From positions 1 to 64,000 of the forward strand of contig NZ_BSPW01000108.1 in assembly GCF_030161235.1 (NCBI RefSeq): a stretch of DNA of 64,000 bases. The letters are read 5' to 3'. Made by a program: the position numbers and the translations under genes. This document shows, piece after piece, positions 6,796-15,778 of the stretch. Every line of letters begins with the position of its first letter. The stretch's first letter is position 1. Under the pieces are notes generated by a model. It searched no databases and was not told where the DNA came from. It saw nothing but the letters and a program-made list of their open reading frames with translations. The DNA is from Vibrio zhanjiangensis. Lineage in GTDB: Bacteria > Pseudomonadota > Gammaproteobacteria > Enterobacterales > Vibrionaceae.

Positions 6796-8625
6796 ATGGC
6801 TACTCCACAGATTGATAATTTAAGAAATATCGCGATTATCGCGCACGTTGACCACGGTAAAACCACACTGGTTGACAAACTACTGCAACAATCGGGGACA
6901 TTAGAGTCTCGCGGTGAGGCTGAAGAGCGAGTCATGGACTCGAACGATATCGAGAAAGAGCGTGGTATTACTATTCTTGCGAAAAATACTGCGATTAACT
7001 GGAATGAGTACCGTATTAATATCGTTGATACTCCAGGACACGCAGATTTTGGTGGTGAAGTAGAACGCATCATGTCGATGGTAGATTCAGTTCTACTGAT
7101 CGTTGATGCTGTAGATGGTCCTATGCCACAAACCCGTTTTGTTACCCAAAAAGCATTCGCGCATGGCTTAAAGCCGATTGTCGTTATCAACAAGATTGAC
7201 CGTCCAGGGGCTCGACCTGATTGGGTAATGGACCAAGTGTTTGATCTATTCGATAACTTAGGTGCAACTGATGAGCAGCTCGATTTTAAAGTGGTTTATG
7301 CCTCGGCATTAAACGGTTGGGCATCTCTGGAAGAGGGCGAAACTGGCGAAGACATGCAGCCTTTATTTGAAACTATCGTCAAAGAAGTCGCAGCACCTCA
7401 GGTAGACTTAGAGGGGCCGCTTCAGATGCAAGTTTCCCAGCTAGACTACAGCTCTTATGTCGGTGTTATTGGTGTGGCACGTGTTACTAGGGGTAGTGTG
7501 AAGCCAAACCAACAAGTGACAGTTGTCAGTGCTGATGGTAAGACTCGTAACGGTAAAGTGGGCACTGTGATGGGCTATCTCGGTCTCGATCGTCATGAAG
7601 TCGATCAAGCAAATGCTGGTGATATCATTGCAATTACTGGTCTGGGTGAGCTTAAGATTTCTGATACTATTTGCGCACAAAATGCAGTCGAAGCCCTGCC
7701 TGCGTTGTCTGTCGATGAGCCGACTGTGACAATGACCTTCCAAGTAAACACTTCCCCGTTTGCTGGTAAAGAAGGTAAATTTGTTACCTCACGTAATATC
7801 CTTGAGCGTCTTGAAAAAGAGCTAGTACACAATGTGGCCCTGCGTGTTGAGCCTACAGATGATCCAGATAAATTCCGCGTATCTGGACGTGGCGAACTTC
7901 ATCTGTCTATCTTGATCGAAAACATGCGCCGCGAAGGTTTTGAACTTGCCGTCTCTCGCCCTGAAGTTATTATCAAGGAAGAAAACGGTCAGCTAATGGA
8001 ACCGTTTGAAACTGTGACCATTGATGTGATGGAAGAGCATCAAGGCGGTATCATGGAAAATATCGGCATGCGTAAAGGTGAGCTAAAAGACATGTCTCCA
8101 GATGGCAAAGGCCGTGTGCGTATGGACTTTGTTATGCCATCGCGTGGCTTGATTGGCTTCCAAACTGAATTTATGACCTTAACGTCTGGCTCTGGTCTTC
8201 TTTATCATACTTTTGATCACTATGGTCCGCACAAAGGCGGTAATATTGGTCAACGTATCAATGGTGTATTGATTGCTAATGCTGCGGGTAAAGCATTAAC
8301 GAACGCACTGTTTAATCTACAAGATCGTGGACGTATGTTTATCGGTCATGGTGTAGAAGTTTATGAAGGTATGGTGATTGGTATTCACAGTCGTGATAAC
8401 GATTTGACGGTCAATGCACTGAAAGGCAAGCAGCTAACCAACGTGCGTGCTTCTGGTACTGACGATGCTCAGGTTCTTACGCCACCCATTATCATGACGC
8501 TAGAGCAAGCACTTGAGTTTATTGATGATGATGAGCTAGTCGAAGTAACACCAGAAAGCATTCGTATTCGTAAGAAGTTTTTGACAGAAAGCGAACGTAA
8601 GCGTGAAGCTCGCAGCGCCAAATAG
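6796..8625 (+). CDS. typA: ribosome-associated translational GTPase TypA/BipA
   Basis: 609 aa, standard length for BipA. The GTPase domain begins with the P-loop AHVDHGKT (residues 16-23), then ERGITI, DTPGHADFGGEVER and NKIDRP. EF-G-like domains II, III and V and the BipA-specific C-terminal domain follow (GRGELHLSILIENMRREG, SRGLIGFQTEFMT). BipA binds the 70S ribosome and assists 50S assembly at low temperature and under stress. The start follows the family N-terminus although no strong Shine-Dalgarno is adjacent. It is divergent from glnA, as in many gammaproteobacteria. Confidence 0.98.
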   Translation: MATPQIDNLRNIAIIAHVDHGKTTLVDKLLQQSGTLESRGEAEERVMDSNDIEKERGITILAKNTAINWNEYRINIVDTPGHADFGGEVERIMSMVDSVLLIVDAVDGPMPQTRFVTQKAFAHGLKPIVVINKIDRPGARPDWVMDQVFDLFDNLGATDEQLDFKVVYASALNGWASLEEGETGEDMQPLFETIVKEVAAPQVDLEGPLQMQVSQLDYSSYVGVIGVARVTRGSVKPNQQVTVVSADGKTRNGKVGTVMGYLGLDRHEVDQANAGDIIAITGLGELKISDTICAQNAVEALPALSVDEPTVTMTFQVNTSPFAGKEGKFVTSRNILERLEKELVHNVALRVEPTDDPDKFRVSGRGELHLSILIENMRREGFELAVSRPEVIIKEENGQLMEPFETVTIDVMEEHQGGIMENIGMRKGELKDMSPDGKGRVRMDFVMPSRGLIGFQTEFMTLTSGSGLLYHTFDHYGPHKGGNIGQRINGVLIANAAGKALTNALFNLQDRGRMFIGHGVEVYEGMVIGIHSRDNDLTVNALKGKQLTNVRASGTDDAQVLTPPIIMTLEQALEFIDDDELVEVTPESIRIRKKFLTESERKREARSAK

Positions 8626-8649
8626 TTAAAACTCAGTTACAAGTATTGA

Positions 8650-8680
8650 GCCCTGTGGACATCGTCCATGGGGCTTTTTT
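8650..8680 (+). terminator. typA terminator
   Basis: GCCCTGTGGAC / GTCCATGGGGC (11 bp with two G-U pairs), loop ATC, followed by TTTTTT, 24 nt after the typA stop codon. Confidence 0.92.
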
Positions 8681-8964
8681 GTATCCATATTCCATAAGTG
8701 ACATTCACTCAAATATTTTTGCAATAAATATCATATGCTTGAGTTGTTCAAGCAATTAATGCATATTGTTTGTTCGTATACATGGATCGTATCGTACTCA
8801 GAACAAGCAAATACTGGTTTATTGGCAAAGTTCCACCTTCAAATAATGTTTATCCAACTTGCTTGCTCTGGCGCTGCGTACCGCAAATTTATTAGCTGCA
8901 TCTCAGGACATTAACTCTCCGATAACTAAGGCTCTGAGATGCGACTTGTCGATATGGAGATCGT
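8681..8964 (+). other. leader and promoter region of the peptide ABC operon
   Basis: About 280 nt without a credible ORF between the typA terminator and the binding-protein gene. It must contain the operon promoter, but I cannot pick a -35/-10 pair with confidence. A GGAGA ribosome site (8955-8959) precedes the ATG. Confidence 0.4.
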
Positions 8965-10641
8965 ATGAAACTCAATAAAACCCTGCTAGCGACATTCTGC
9001 AGCGCAGCACTATTTAGCACCTCCGTTATTTCAGCTGAAGATTCGTTAACCATAGGTGTCTCTCAATATCCAGCAACCCTTCACCCAGCCATAGATAGTG
9101 CCGTAGCTAAAACTTATATCCGTGGCTTTACTCAGCGCGACTCCATTGGTTTTGACCAAAACTGGCAATTAACCTGCTATTTGTGTGAGCAGGTTCCTAC
9201 CTTTGAAAATGGCTTGGCAACGATTATTGATCGCCCCAATGCCAAGCAAGGAGAAAGCCTGAAAGGGATAAAAATGACCATTCGGCTGAAAAAAGATTTG
9301 TTCTGGGGGGACGGTACACCCGTTACCAGTCAAGATCTTGCTTTTTGGCATCAAGTGGCCACATCGTCAGAGGTTCAAGGCAACCCTGAGTTGTCACTGG
9401 TGCGGCAAATTGAAAAGGTGGAGGTGATTGATGACTACACGGTTGATATGTACATCGATAGAATCACGTACGAATACAATTCTAGCCTAAGGCCTAAGGT
9501 TCTTCCCCGTCATCTTGAAGAGCCTATTTTTAAAGCGAATCCTAAAGAGTATCACCTTAAAACCAAATACGTGACTGAGCAAACTCATCCTGGTTTGTAC
9601 AATGGACCTTATATTATTGAGCAAGCCAAGCAAGGTCAGTTTATAAAGCTTGCCATTAACCCTTATTGGAAAGGCAAAGCTCCCCATTTTGATCAAATTA
9701 CGGTAAAGACAATTACAGACACGCAGGCCCTGCAGGCCAATCTGCTCTCTGGTGATATTGACTATATTCCGGGTGAGCTAGGTTTGACGTTAGATCAGGC
9801 ACTACAGTTTGATAAACGCTATGGCAGTAAATTTAATGTAGATATTCGACCAGCCGCTTTATATGAGCATTTGGATATCCAACTAGATAACCCGCATTTA
9901 AGCGATGTTAGGGTGCGTCAGGCACTACTTTACGGCCTTGACCGCGAACTGCTGACGCAAAAGCTATTTCAGGGCAAGCAACCTGTAGCAACGACAAGCG
10001 TCAACCCTCTCGATTCTGCATATGAACCTAATACGCCTTTCTATAACTATGATCCAGAAAAGGCTAAGCAGCTGCTCAAAGAAGCCGGATACAAACTCGT
10101 CAATGGCGTACAGACGAAAGATGGTCAGCCACTTGAGCTGGAATTTATGACCACCGCAGGCAATAAAACTCGTGAGTTAGTCCAGCAATTTGCTCAAGGC
10201 CAATGGAAGAAAGTTGGCATCAAGGTGGTGATTAATAACCAACCTGCACGGGTTTACTTTGGCACGACTCTTAATGAGCGCAAACATAAGGGCTTGGCTA
10301 TGTTTGCTTGGTCAAGTTCACCAGAAGGCTTACCCAATACAGTACTGCACTCTGAACATATCCCTAGCAAAGAGAATGGTTGGTCAGGGCAAAATTATGC
10401 GGGCTACTCAAGTGCGAAAATGGACGGTTTGATTGACCAAATTGAAGCTGAAGTCAATGCAGAAAAGCGTAAGGCGTTGTGGAAGAGCTTGCAGAATCTT
10501 TATGCGACGGATTTACCAGCCTTACCTCTTTTCTATCGCTCTGAGAGCTATATCTATCCCAAGTGGCTTGTTGGCGTTGAACCGACAGGGCATCAATATT
10601 ATTCGAGCTTCTGGGCTGAGAACTGGGCTCGAGCCAATTAA
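8965..10641 (+). CDS. peptide/oligopeptide ABC transporter, periplasmic binding protein (SBP_bac_5 family)
   Basis: 558 aa. The Sec signal peptide is residues 1-24, with likely cleavage after SVISA before EDS. The family 5 solute-binding fold is shown by DSLTIGVSQYPATLHP, IRLKKDLFWGDGTPVTSQDLAFWH, the LSDVRVRQALLYGLDRELL block and a C-terminal LPLFYRSESYIYPKW. It captures peptides or related ligands in the periplasm for the two permeases and two ATPases downstream. A CYLC cysteine pair near residue 75 could form a disulfide. The substrate cannot be told from sequence. GGAGA precedes the start, and it is the first gene of a five-gene operon. Confidence 0.93.
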   Translation: MKLNKTLLATFCSAALFSTSVISAEDSLTIGVSQYPATLHPAIDSAVAKTYIRGFTQRDSIGFDQNWQLTCYLCEQVPTFENGLATIIDRPNAKQGESLKGIKMTIRLKKDLFWGDGTPVTSQDLAFWHQVATSSEVQGNPELSLVRQIEKVEVIDDYTVDMYIDRITYEYNSSLRPKVLPRHLEEPIFKANPKEYHLKTKYVTEQTHPGLYNGPYIIEQAKQGQFIKLAINPYWKGKAPHFDQITVKTITDTQALQANLLSGDIDYIPGELGLTLDQALQFDKRYGSKFNVDIRPAALYEHLDIQLDNPHLSDVRVRQALLYGLDRELLTQKLFQGKQPVATTSVNPLDSAYEPNTPFYNYDPEKAKQLLKEAGYKLVNGVQTKDGQPLELEFMTTAGNKTRELVQQFAQGQWKKVGIKVVINNQPARVYFGTTLNERKHKGLAMFAWSSSPEGLPNTVLHSEHIPSKENGWSGQNYAGYSSAKMDGLIDQIEAEVNAEKRKALWKSLQNLYATDLPALPLFYRSESYIYPKWLVGVEPTGHQYYSSFWAENWARAN

Positions 10642-10650
10642 GCGGTTGGT

Positions 10651-11589
10651 ATGTCTATGAGTGAAGTAGTATTAGACGTTCGTAATATGAGTGTGGCTTT
10701 GGGGCCACACCTTGCGGTGAAAGAGATCAGTTATCAAATTCATGCTGGTGAGATTTTAGGCGTAGTGGGTGAGTCAGGTTGTGGAAAATCACTGACTTCA
10801 CTTGCAGTAATGGGGCTTTTAGATAAAAAGCTGGCACTGTCGGGTGAGATTCTATTTGCGGGTGAAAACCTAGTTGGTATGACTGAGAAACGCTATCAGC
10901 GTATCCGTGGTGAAGGTATAGGTATGATTTTCCAAGAGCCGATGACAGCACTCAACCCCGTGGTTACGGTGGGTGAACAAGTCGCTGAAATGTTTTTGGT
11001 CCACGAAAATACCTCTAAAGCCGAAGCCATGAACTGCGCGATAGAAATGCTAAGGCAAGTACATATTCCCTACCCCGAAAGGAGAGCCAAAGCATTTCCT
11101 CATGAGTTATCTGGTGGTATGCGTCAACGGGTAATGATTGCCATGGCGCTTGCCTGCAAACCTAAAGTATTGATTGCTGATGAGCCAACCACAGCACTGG
11201 ATGTGACAGTCCAGGCTCAAGTTCTTGATTTGCTGGAAGAGTTAAGAGAGACCACAGGTACCGCGATTCAGTTTATCAGTCATTCATTAGGTGTCGTATC
11301 ACAAATTTCTGACCGTGTCATGGTGATGTACGCTGGACAAGTGGTGGAGATAGCCGATGTGAACGATATTTTTGATAATCCTCAACACCCATACACACAG
11401 GCGCTGCTTGATACCATTCCTCGTGTTGGTGTGGATATTAAGCGTTTACCCGCCATTCCTGGCAGTGTTCCGCCTCTTGAACAGCGTGGTGAGAATTATA
11501 CATTTCGCGATCGATGCCCTGAACTTTTCGATCATTACGTCCAACGTGCGAAGCAGCGCAATGGTCAAATTGTTGGAGGGTACTCATGA
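10651..11589 (+). CDS. peptide ABC transporter ATPase (OppD/DppD type)
   Basis: 312 aa. Walker A GESGCGKS (about 41-48), Q-loop FQEPMTALNP, signature LSGGMRQRV, Walker B VLIADEPTTALD and switch His in FISHSLG are all present. The oligopeptide C-terminal extension (HPYTQALLDTIPR) follows. The cysteine cluster that OppD/DppD proteins usually carry in this extension is reduced to one Cys (RDRCPE). It energises import with the next ATPase, whose ATG overlaps this gene's stop codon by 4 nt. The start may be the first ATG or the one 6 nt later. Confidence 0.94.
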   Translation: MSMSEVVLDVRNMSVALGPHLAVKEISYQIHAGEILGVVGESGCGKSLTSLAVMGLLDKKLALSGEILFAGENLVGMTEKRYQRIRGEGIGMIFQEPMTALNPVVTVGEQVAEMFLVHENTSKAEAMNCAIEMLRQVHIPYPERRAKAFPHELSGGMRQRVMIAMALACKPKVLIADEPTTALDVTVQAQVLDLLEELRETTGTAIQFISHSLGVVSQISDRVMVMYAGQVVEIADVNDIFDNPQHPYTQALLDTIPRVGVDIKRLPAIPGSVPPLEQRGENYTFRDRCPELFDHYVQRAKQRNGQIVGGYS

Positions 11590-12413
11590 CGCTACTAAAA
11601 GTGACTAACTTAAATAAATACTACCGGCTTGAGGCTGGCTCTTTGCTGGGGCGCAAGCCTAAATATCTGCATGTGACAAAAAACGTGTCTCTTAGTTTAG
11701 AAGCGGGTAAAACCTTGGCTGTGGTGGGTGAGTCTGGATCGGGCAAGTCTACTCTGGGGCGCATGATTAGCATGTTGGATACACCGGCCTCTGGTGAAAT
11801 ATACATTGCTGGTCGTGAGGTATCACGCCTTAGTTCAAAGCAGCAAAGACCGATACGCCAGAGTATGGGGTTGGTTTTCCAAGACCCATATTCTGCGCTT
11901 AACCCAAGAATGCCCATTTTGGACTCTTTGATTGAGCCCATGAAAGTTAACAGTATCGGCAATCGTGAGTCTCAACGAAAACGTGCTTTGGAAGTGCTGG
12001 AATGGGTTGGGATGCATGAGGATGTTCTAACCCGTTATCCTCATGAATTTTCAGGTGGACAAAGGCAACGTATCGCGATTGCTCGAGCCTTGATGTTAAA
12101 GCCTCAGCTAATTATTGCTGATGAGCCCCTTTCTGCGCTTGATGTGTCCGTTCAGTCACAAATTTTGAACCTATTTAAAGACTTACAAGAAGAGCATGGC
12201 ATAGCTTTTTTCTTCATTAGTCACGATATGGCGGTGGTATACCACTTAGCGGATGAAGTGATAGTGATGAAAAATGGTGAGATTGTTGAACAGGCGGACA
12301 AAGCGAGCTTTTTTGCTTGTCCTAAACATCCATACAGCCAAGAGTTACTCAACGCTGTGCCTGATATCGGTAAAGTCAGGCGTCGTAATCAGTTAGAGAG
12401 AAAATCAGCATGA
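11586..12413 (+). CDS. peptide ABC transporter ATPase (OppF/DppF type)
   Basis: 275 aa, short for the family (about 330). Walker A GESGSGKST, Q-loop FQDPYSALNP (the characteristic OppF/DppF form), signature FSGGQRQRI, Walker B LIIADEPLSALD and FISHDMA are intact. The protein ends about 30 residues after the HPYSQELL motif and so lacks the usual cysteine-bearing tail, like its partner. The start overlaps the preceding gene (ATGA), implying translational coupling. Confidence 0.93.
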   Translation: MTLLKVTNLNKYYRLEAGSLLGRKPKYLHVTKNVSLSLEAGKTLAVVGESGSGKSTLGRMISMLDTPASGEIYIAGREVSRLSSKQQRPIRQSMGLVFQDPYSALNPRMPILDSLIEPMKVNSIGNRESQRKRALEVLEWVGMHEDVLTRYPHEFSGGQRQRIAIARALMLKPQLIIADEPLSALDVSVQSQILNLFKDLQEEHGIAFFFISHDMAVVYHLADEVIVMKNGEIVEQADKASFFACPKHPYSQELLNAVPDIGKVRRRNQLERKSA

Positions 12414-12447
12414 AAGTAACAAACAATTCGCAATTAGGGGGACGCTG

Positions 12448-13416
12448 ATGAAACGCTTTCTTATCTCTCGTTTCCTTCAAATGGTATTGGTACTCTTTTT
12501 AGCGTCATTTGCTGCATATAACTTAATGGGACTTATGCCCGGTGATCCAATTGATTTGTTGGTGCAAAGTAATCCGAGTATGACGTCAGAGGACGTTGCT
12601 CGGCTTAAAGCAGAGCTAGGACTCGATAAGCCCGTTTATGTGAGATACTTTGTTTGGTTAACAGATGCTGTGCATGGCGATCTTGGTTACTCGCGCATGT
12701 TTGCTCAGCCTGCCCTTGATGTGCTTTGGGATGCGATGAAAAATACGCTGATCTTGGTGGGTAGTGGCACCTTGCTGTCAATTTCAATCGCTTTGCCGGT
12801 TGGCGTACTGTGCGCGGTTCGGCAAAACAAAGCGACAGATTACATAATCAGTGGCCTAACTTATCTATTTCTTTCAACTCCAGCAGCTTGGCTTGCGCTG
12901 ATGCTTATTATGATTTTTGCTGTGGTGCTGCCGATTTTTCCCGCAGGAGGCACTGGGGAGGCGGAAGGTGCGCAAGGGTTGGCAAAGCTTGAGTATATGA
13001 TTTTGCCAATACTGAGCTTAACTTTGCTGAGTATCGCATCGATTTCACGTTTTATGCGCTCAAGTATGCTCGAGGTATTTAGGCAAGACTTTGTGCGTAC
13101 GGCAAAGGCTAAGGGGCTATCATCCAAACGAGTATTGCTCAAGCATTGTATAAAAAATGGCATGCTTCCTATGATCACCGTGCTGGCGATGGATGTTGCT
13201 GGACTAATGAGTGGCGCTGTATTAACGGAAACAATTTTTAGCTGGCCAGGTATTGGCAAGCTAACAGTAGATTCTATTAATGGTAATGATTACAACGTGG
13301 CCATGCTTTGCTTTATGGTCGCGACGACAGCGATACTTGTGATGAATTTTATTGCTGACATTCTTTACTCAAAAGTCGATCCAAGAATTGATTTAACAAG
13401 GGGAGGCATTCAATGA
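12448..13416 (+). CDS. peptide ABC transporter permease (OppB/DppB type)
   Basis: 322 aa inner-membrane protein with about six TM segments. The N-terminal TM is followed by the family signature GLMPGDPIDLLV, and LGLDKPVYVRYFVWL lies in the first periplasmic loop. The EAA loop for ATPase contact is in RQDFVRTAKAKGLSSKRVLLKH. An AGGGGGA ribosome site precedes the ATG. Its stop overlaps the next permease start (ATGA). Confidence 0.94.
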   Translation: MKRFLISRFLQMVLVLFLASFAAYNLMGLMPGDPIDLLVQSNPSMTSEDVARLKAELGLDKPVYVRYFVWLTDAVHGDLGYSRMFAQPALDVLWDAMKNTLILVGSGTLLSISIALPVGVLCAVRQNKATDYIISGLTYLFLSTPAAWLALMLIMIFAVVLPIFPAGGTGEAEGAQGLAKLEYMILPILSLTLLSIASISRFMRSSMLEVFRQDFVRTAKAKGLSSKRVLLKHCIKNGMLPMITVLAMDVAGLMSGAVLTETIFSWPGIGKLTVDSINGNDYNVAMLCFMVATTAILVMNFIADILYSKVDPRIDLTRGGIQ

Positions 13417-14321
13417 GCTATTTGGTAAAACGTAGCCAAAACCCTTGGGTTCAAGTCGCACAGCGTTTATCTCGGCATAAGCTGGCCATGCTATCACTGG
13501 TGTTTTTATGTTTGCTGGCGTTAGTCTGCTTTGGTGCTAATCCTATTGCATACTGGCTTGGGGTGGACCCTTATGCTGATGACTTATTCTCTCGCTTCTC
13601 ACCTCCAAACGAACTTAATGTGCTTGGAACCGATGAACTTGGACGTGATATTTTTACTCGCTTACTGCTTGGTGGCCAAGTGTCACTTACATTTGCTTTT
13701 ATGGCTGCGTTAACCACATCGATTATAGGCACTGTACTTGGGGTGATAGCGGGTTATTATGGTGGTAGAGTGGATGCTTTCATTATGCGCAGCGCTGACT
13801 TCATTATTAGCTTACCAAGCATCATGTTGCTTATACTGATTCAAAGCGTCGATATGACCAAACTTGGGTTATCTGAAGATTTGGTTCGTAGTGATAGTTT
13901 TAGTATCTATCGATTGGTATTGGTACTTTCTATTTTAGGCTGGCCTTTTGCGGCTCGGTTGGTGCGTTCGAATACTCTGTCAGTTAAACACAGGGAATAT
14001 GTCCAAGCCGCGATTGGTTATGGCGCTGGACATTGGTTTGTAATGTTAAGGCATATCATTCCCAATGTGATTGCACCCGTCATTACAGCAACGACGCTTG
14101 GAGTGGGCGGTGCTATTTTAACTGAAAGTGCGTTGAGCTTTTTAGGATTTGGCATTAATCCGCCGACCCCATCTTGGGGTAATATGCTGCAAAATGCTCG
14201 TGAAGCTATGTGGTTGTACCCTATGGCTGCGGTCTATCCCGGCATTATGGTGTTAATGACAGTGATCACAATTAACTTTCTGGGTGATGGATTACAAGAA
14301 GCTATCGATCCCAAATCATAG
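13413..14321 (+). CDS. peptide ABC transporter permease (OppC/DppC type)
   Basis: 302 aa inner-membrane protein. The N-terminal OppC segment (HKLAMLSLVFLCLLALVCF) leads into the signature LGTDELGRDIFTRLLLGGQVSL, five further TM helices and the EAA loop KHREYVQAAIGYGAGHWFVM. The C-terminal GFGINPPTPSWGNML is typical of DppC/OppC. It pairs with the preceding permease to form the channel and is the last gene of the operon. Confidence 0.94.
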   Translation: MSYLVKRSQNPWVQVAQRLSRHKLAMLSLVFLCLLALVCFGANPIAYWLGVDPYADDLFSRFSPPNELNVLGTDELGRDIFTRLLLGGQVSLTFAFMAALTTSIIGTVLGVIAGYYGGRVDAFIMRSADFIISLPSIMLLILIQSVDMTKLGLSEDLVRSDSFSIYRLVLVLSILGWPFAARLVRSNTLSVKHREYVQAAIGYGAGHWFVMLRHIIPNVIAPVITATTLGVGGAILTESALSFLGFGINPPTPSWGNMLQNAREAMWLYPMAAVYPGIMVLMTVITINFLGDGLQEAIDPKS

Positions 14322-14403
14322 GTAAACACTTTGGCCTGTTACCTAGCAAGCGGGTTGATATGAGGTAGGCGGGCCTTGGTTTTTATTTTGATTGGGAGAG
14401 CCC

Positions 14404-15321
14404 ATGTTGAATGTTGAGCAACTTACTAAGCATGGCCTGAGATTCGGGCGATATCTGATCGTCAGAATGGGTCATGATAGAGTCAATGTGAATGCGGGTT
14501 ATCTCGCTTATATCACTTTGCTCTCTATTGTTCCTATGCTGACGGTGCTTTTGTCGGTGTTATCTTCGTTTGCCATTTTTGCCAATGCCGGTGATGTAAT
14601 CCAAGACTTTGTGATTACTCACTTCGTTCCTGCGGCAGGAGATGCAGTAAAAGAGGCATTACTCGAATTTGTTGCCAATACAGGCAAGATGACGGCAGTC
14701 GGCGGTTTGTTTTTGTTTGTTGCGGCTCTGATGTTGATTTCTAACATTGATAAAAACTTGAACTATATCTGGCGAGTTGAGCATAAGCGTCGCAAGGTCT
14801 TTTCCTTTTCCATGTATTGGATGGTGCTCACGCTTGGTCCTATCCTCGTCGGTGCGAGTATCGCTGCGACTTCTTATGTTACCTCGCTAAAAATACTCGA
14901 TAGTGAGGCTATCTCTGGAATCTATGAACTGGTTCTGCGCTGGCTACCTTTCATATTGTCTTTTTTTGCCTTTATGGGGCTCTATATTTTAGTGCCGAAC
15001 AAAAAGGTCTATATTTCTCATGCCTTTATTGGCGCTATCGTTGCTGCTATGTTGTTTGAGGCAAGTAAAAAGGGTTTTGCAGCCTACATCACTCAATTTC
15101 CATCGTATCAGCTGATATATGGTGCCTTAGCTGCAATCCCGATTTTGTTTGTTTGGGTCTATTTGTGTTGGTTAATTGTCTTGATTGGCGCAGAGGTGAC
15201 GGCGGCTTTGGGTGAACGTGAGCAGTGGAGTGAGCCTCAAGAAGTGGTACACTTAGCGGCGGACAAGCCACAACAAAAAGAAGGACAACATAGTGATAGC
15301 ACTGATCCAAAGAGTGAGTGA
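14404..15321 (+). CDS. yihY: YihY/BrkB family inner-membrane protein
   Basis: 305 aa from the ATG at 14404; an in-frame TTG 12 nt upstream is less likely. Six predicted TM segments. Family signatures are LAYITLLSIVPMLTVLL near the N-terminus, KMTAVGGLFLFVAALMLISNIDKNLNYIWR, and FPSYQLIYGALAAIPILFVWVYLCW. The cellular role is not established; E. coli YihY was once called RNase BN, since corrected. The acidic, Gln-rich tail overlaps the dtd start by 29 nt, and yihY-dtd-yiiD is the same order as in E. coli. Confidence 0.93.
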   Translation: MLNVEQLTKHGLRFGRYLIVRMGHDRVNVNAGYLAYITLLSIVPMLTVLLSVLSSFAIFANAGDVIQDFVITHFVPAAGDAVKEALLEFVANTGKMTAVGGLFLFVAALMLISNIDKNLNYIWRVEHKRRKVFSFSMYWMVLTLGPILVGASIAATSYVTSLKILDSEAISGIYELVLRWLPFILSFFAFMGLYILVPNKKVYISHAFIGAIVAAMLFEASKKGFAAYITQFPSYQLIYGALAAIPILFVWVYLCWLIVLIGAEVTAALGEREQWSEPQEVVHLAADKPQQKEGQHSDSTDPKSE

Positions 15322-15727
15322 GGCAGCGGTACGCGTCGATGGTGAAGTGGTTGGTGAGATAAACCATGGATTACTGGTGCTATTAGGCGTTGAGAAAGGC
15401 GATGATGAAGCCAAAGCCAAGCGCTTAGCTGAACGAGTAACCTCTTATCGCGTGTTTGGCGATGATGAAGGTAAAATGAATCTCAATGTTAAACAAGTGG
15501 ATGGTCAAGTATTGGTGGTGTCTCAATTCACCTTGCCAGCGGATACCAATAAAGGGACACGAGCGGGTTTTTCTCGCGGCGCACATCCCACGGATGCTGA
15601 GCGTCTTTATGATTACTTTGCTAACCAGTGTAGCGAACTTATACCAACAGAGCGTGGCTGGTTTGCTGCAGATATGAAAGTGTCATTGATCAATGATGGC
15701 CCCGTGACCTTTTGGCTGCAGGTATAA
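15293..15727 (+). CDS. dtd: D-aminoacyl-tRNA deacylase
   Basis: 144 aa, GTG start inside the end of yihY with an AAGGA ribosome site. It hydrolyses D-amino acids (for example D-Tyr) from tRNA. The two family motifs are present: SQFTLPADTNKGTRAGF (Ser-Gln-Phe-Thr active-site strand) and the C-terminal NDGPVTFWL containing the Gly-cisPro chirality filter. Length matches E. coli Dtd (145). Confidence 0.97.
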   Translation: MIALIQRVSEAAVRVDGEVVGEINHGLLVLLGVEKGDDEAKAKRLAERVTSYRVFGDDEGKMNLNVKQVDGQVLVVSQFTLPADTNKGTRAGFSRGAHPTDAERLYDYFANQCSELIPTERGWFAADMKVSLINDGPVTFWLQV

Positions 15728-15778
15728 TAATGAGACGAAAAGGTTCGCGCTTTCGCGTAGCCAATAATAGGGATTTTT

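Noticed and set aside
6723..7193. 156-codon minus-strand frame antisense to the typA start
   Set aside because: It lies over the conserved TypA GTPase domain and its protein has no family likeness; codon pattern is a shadow.
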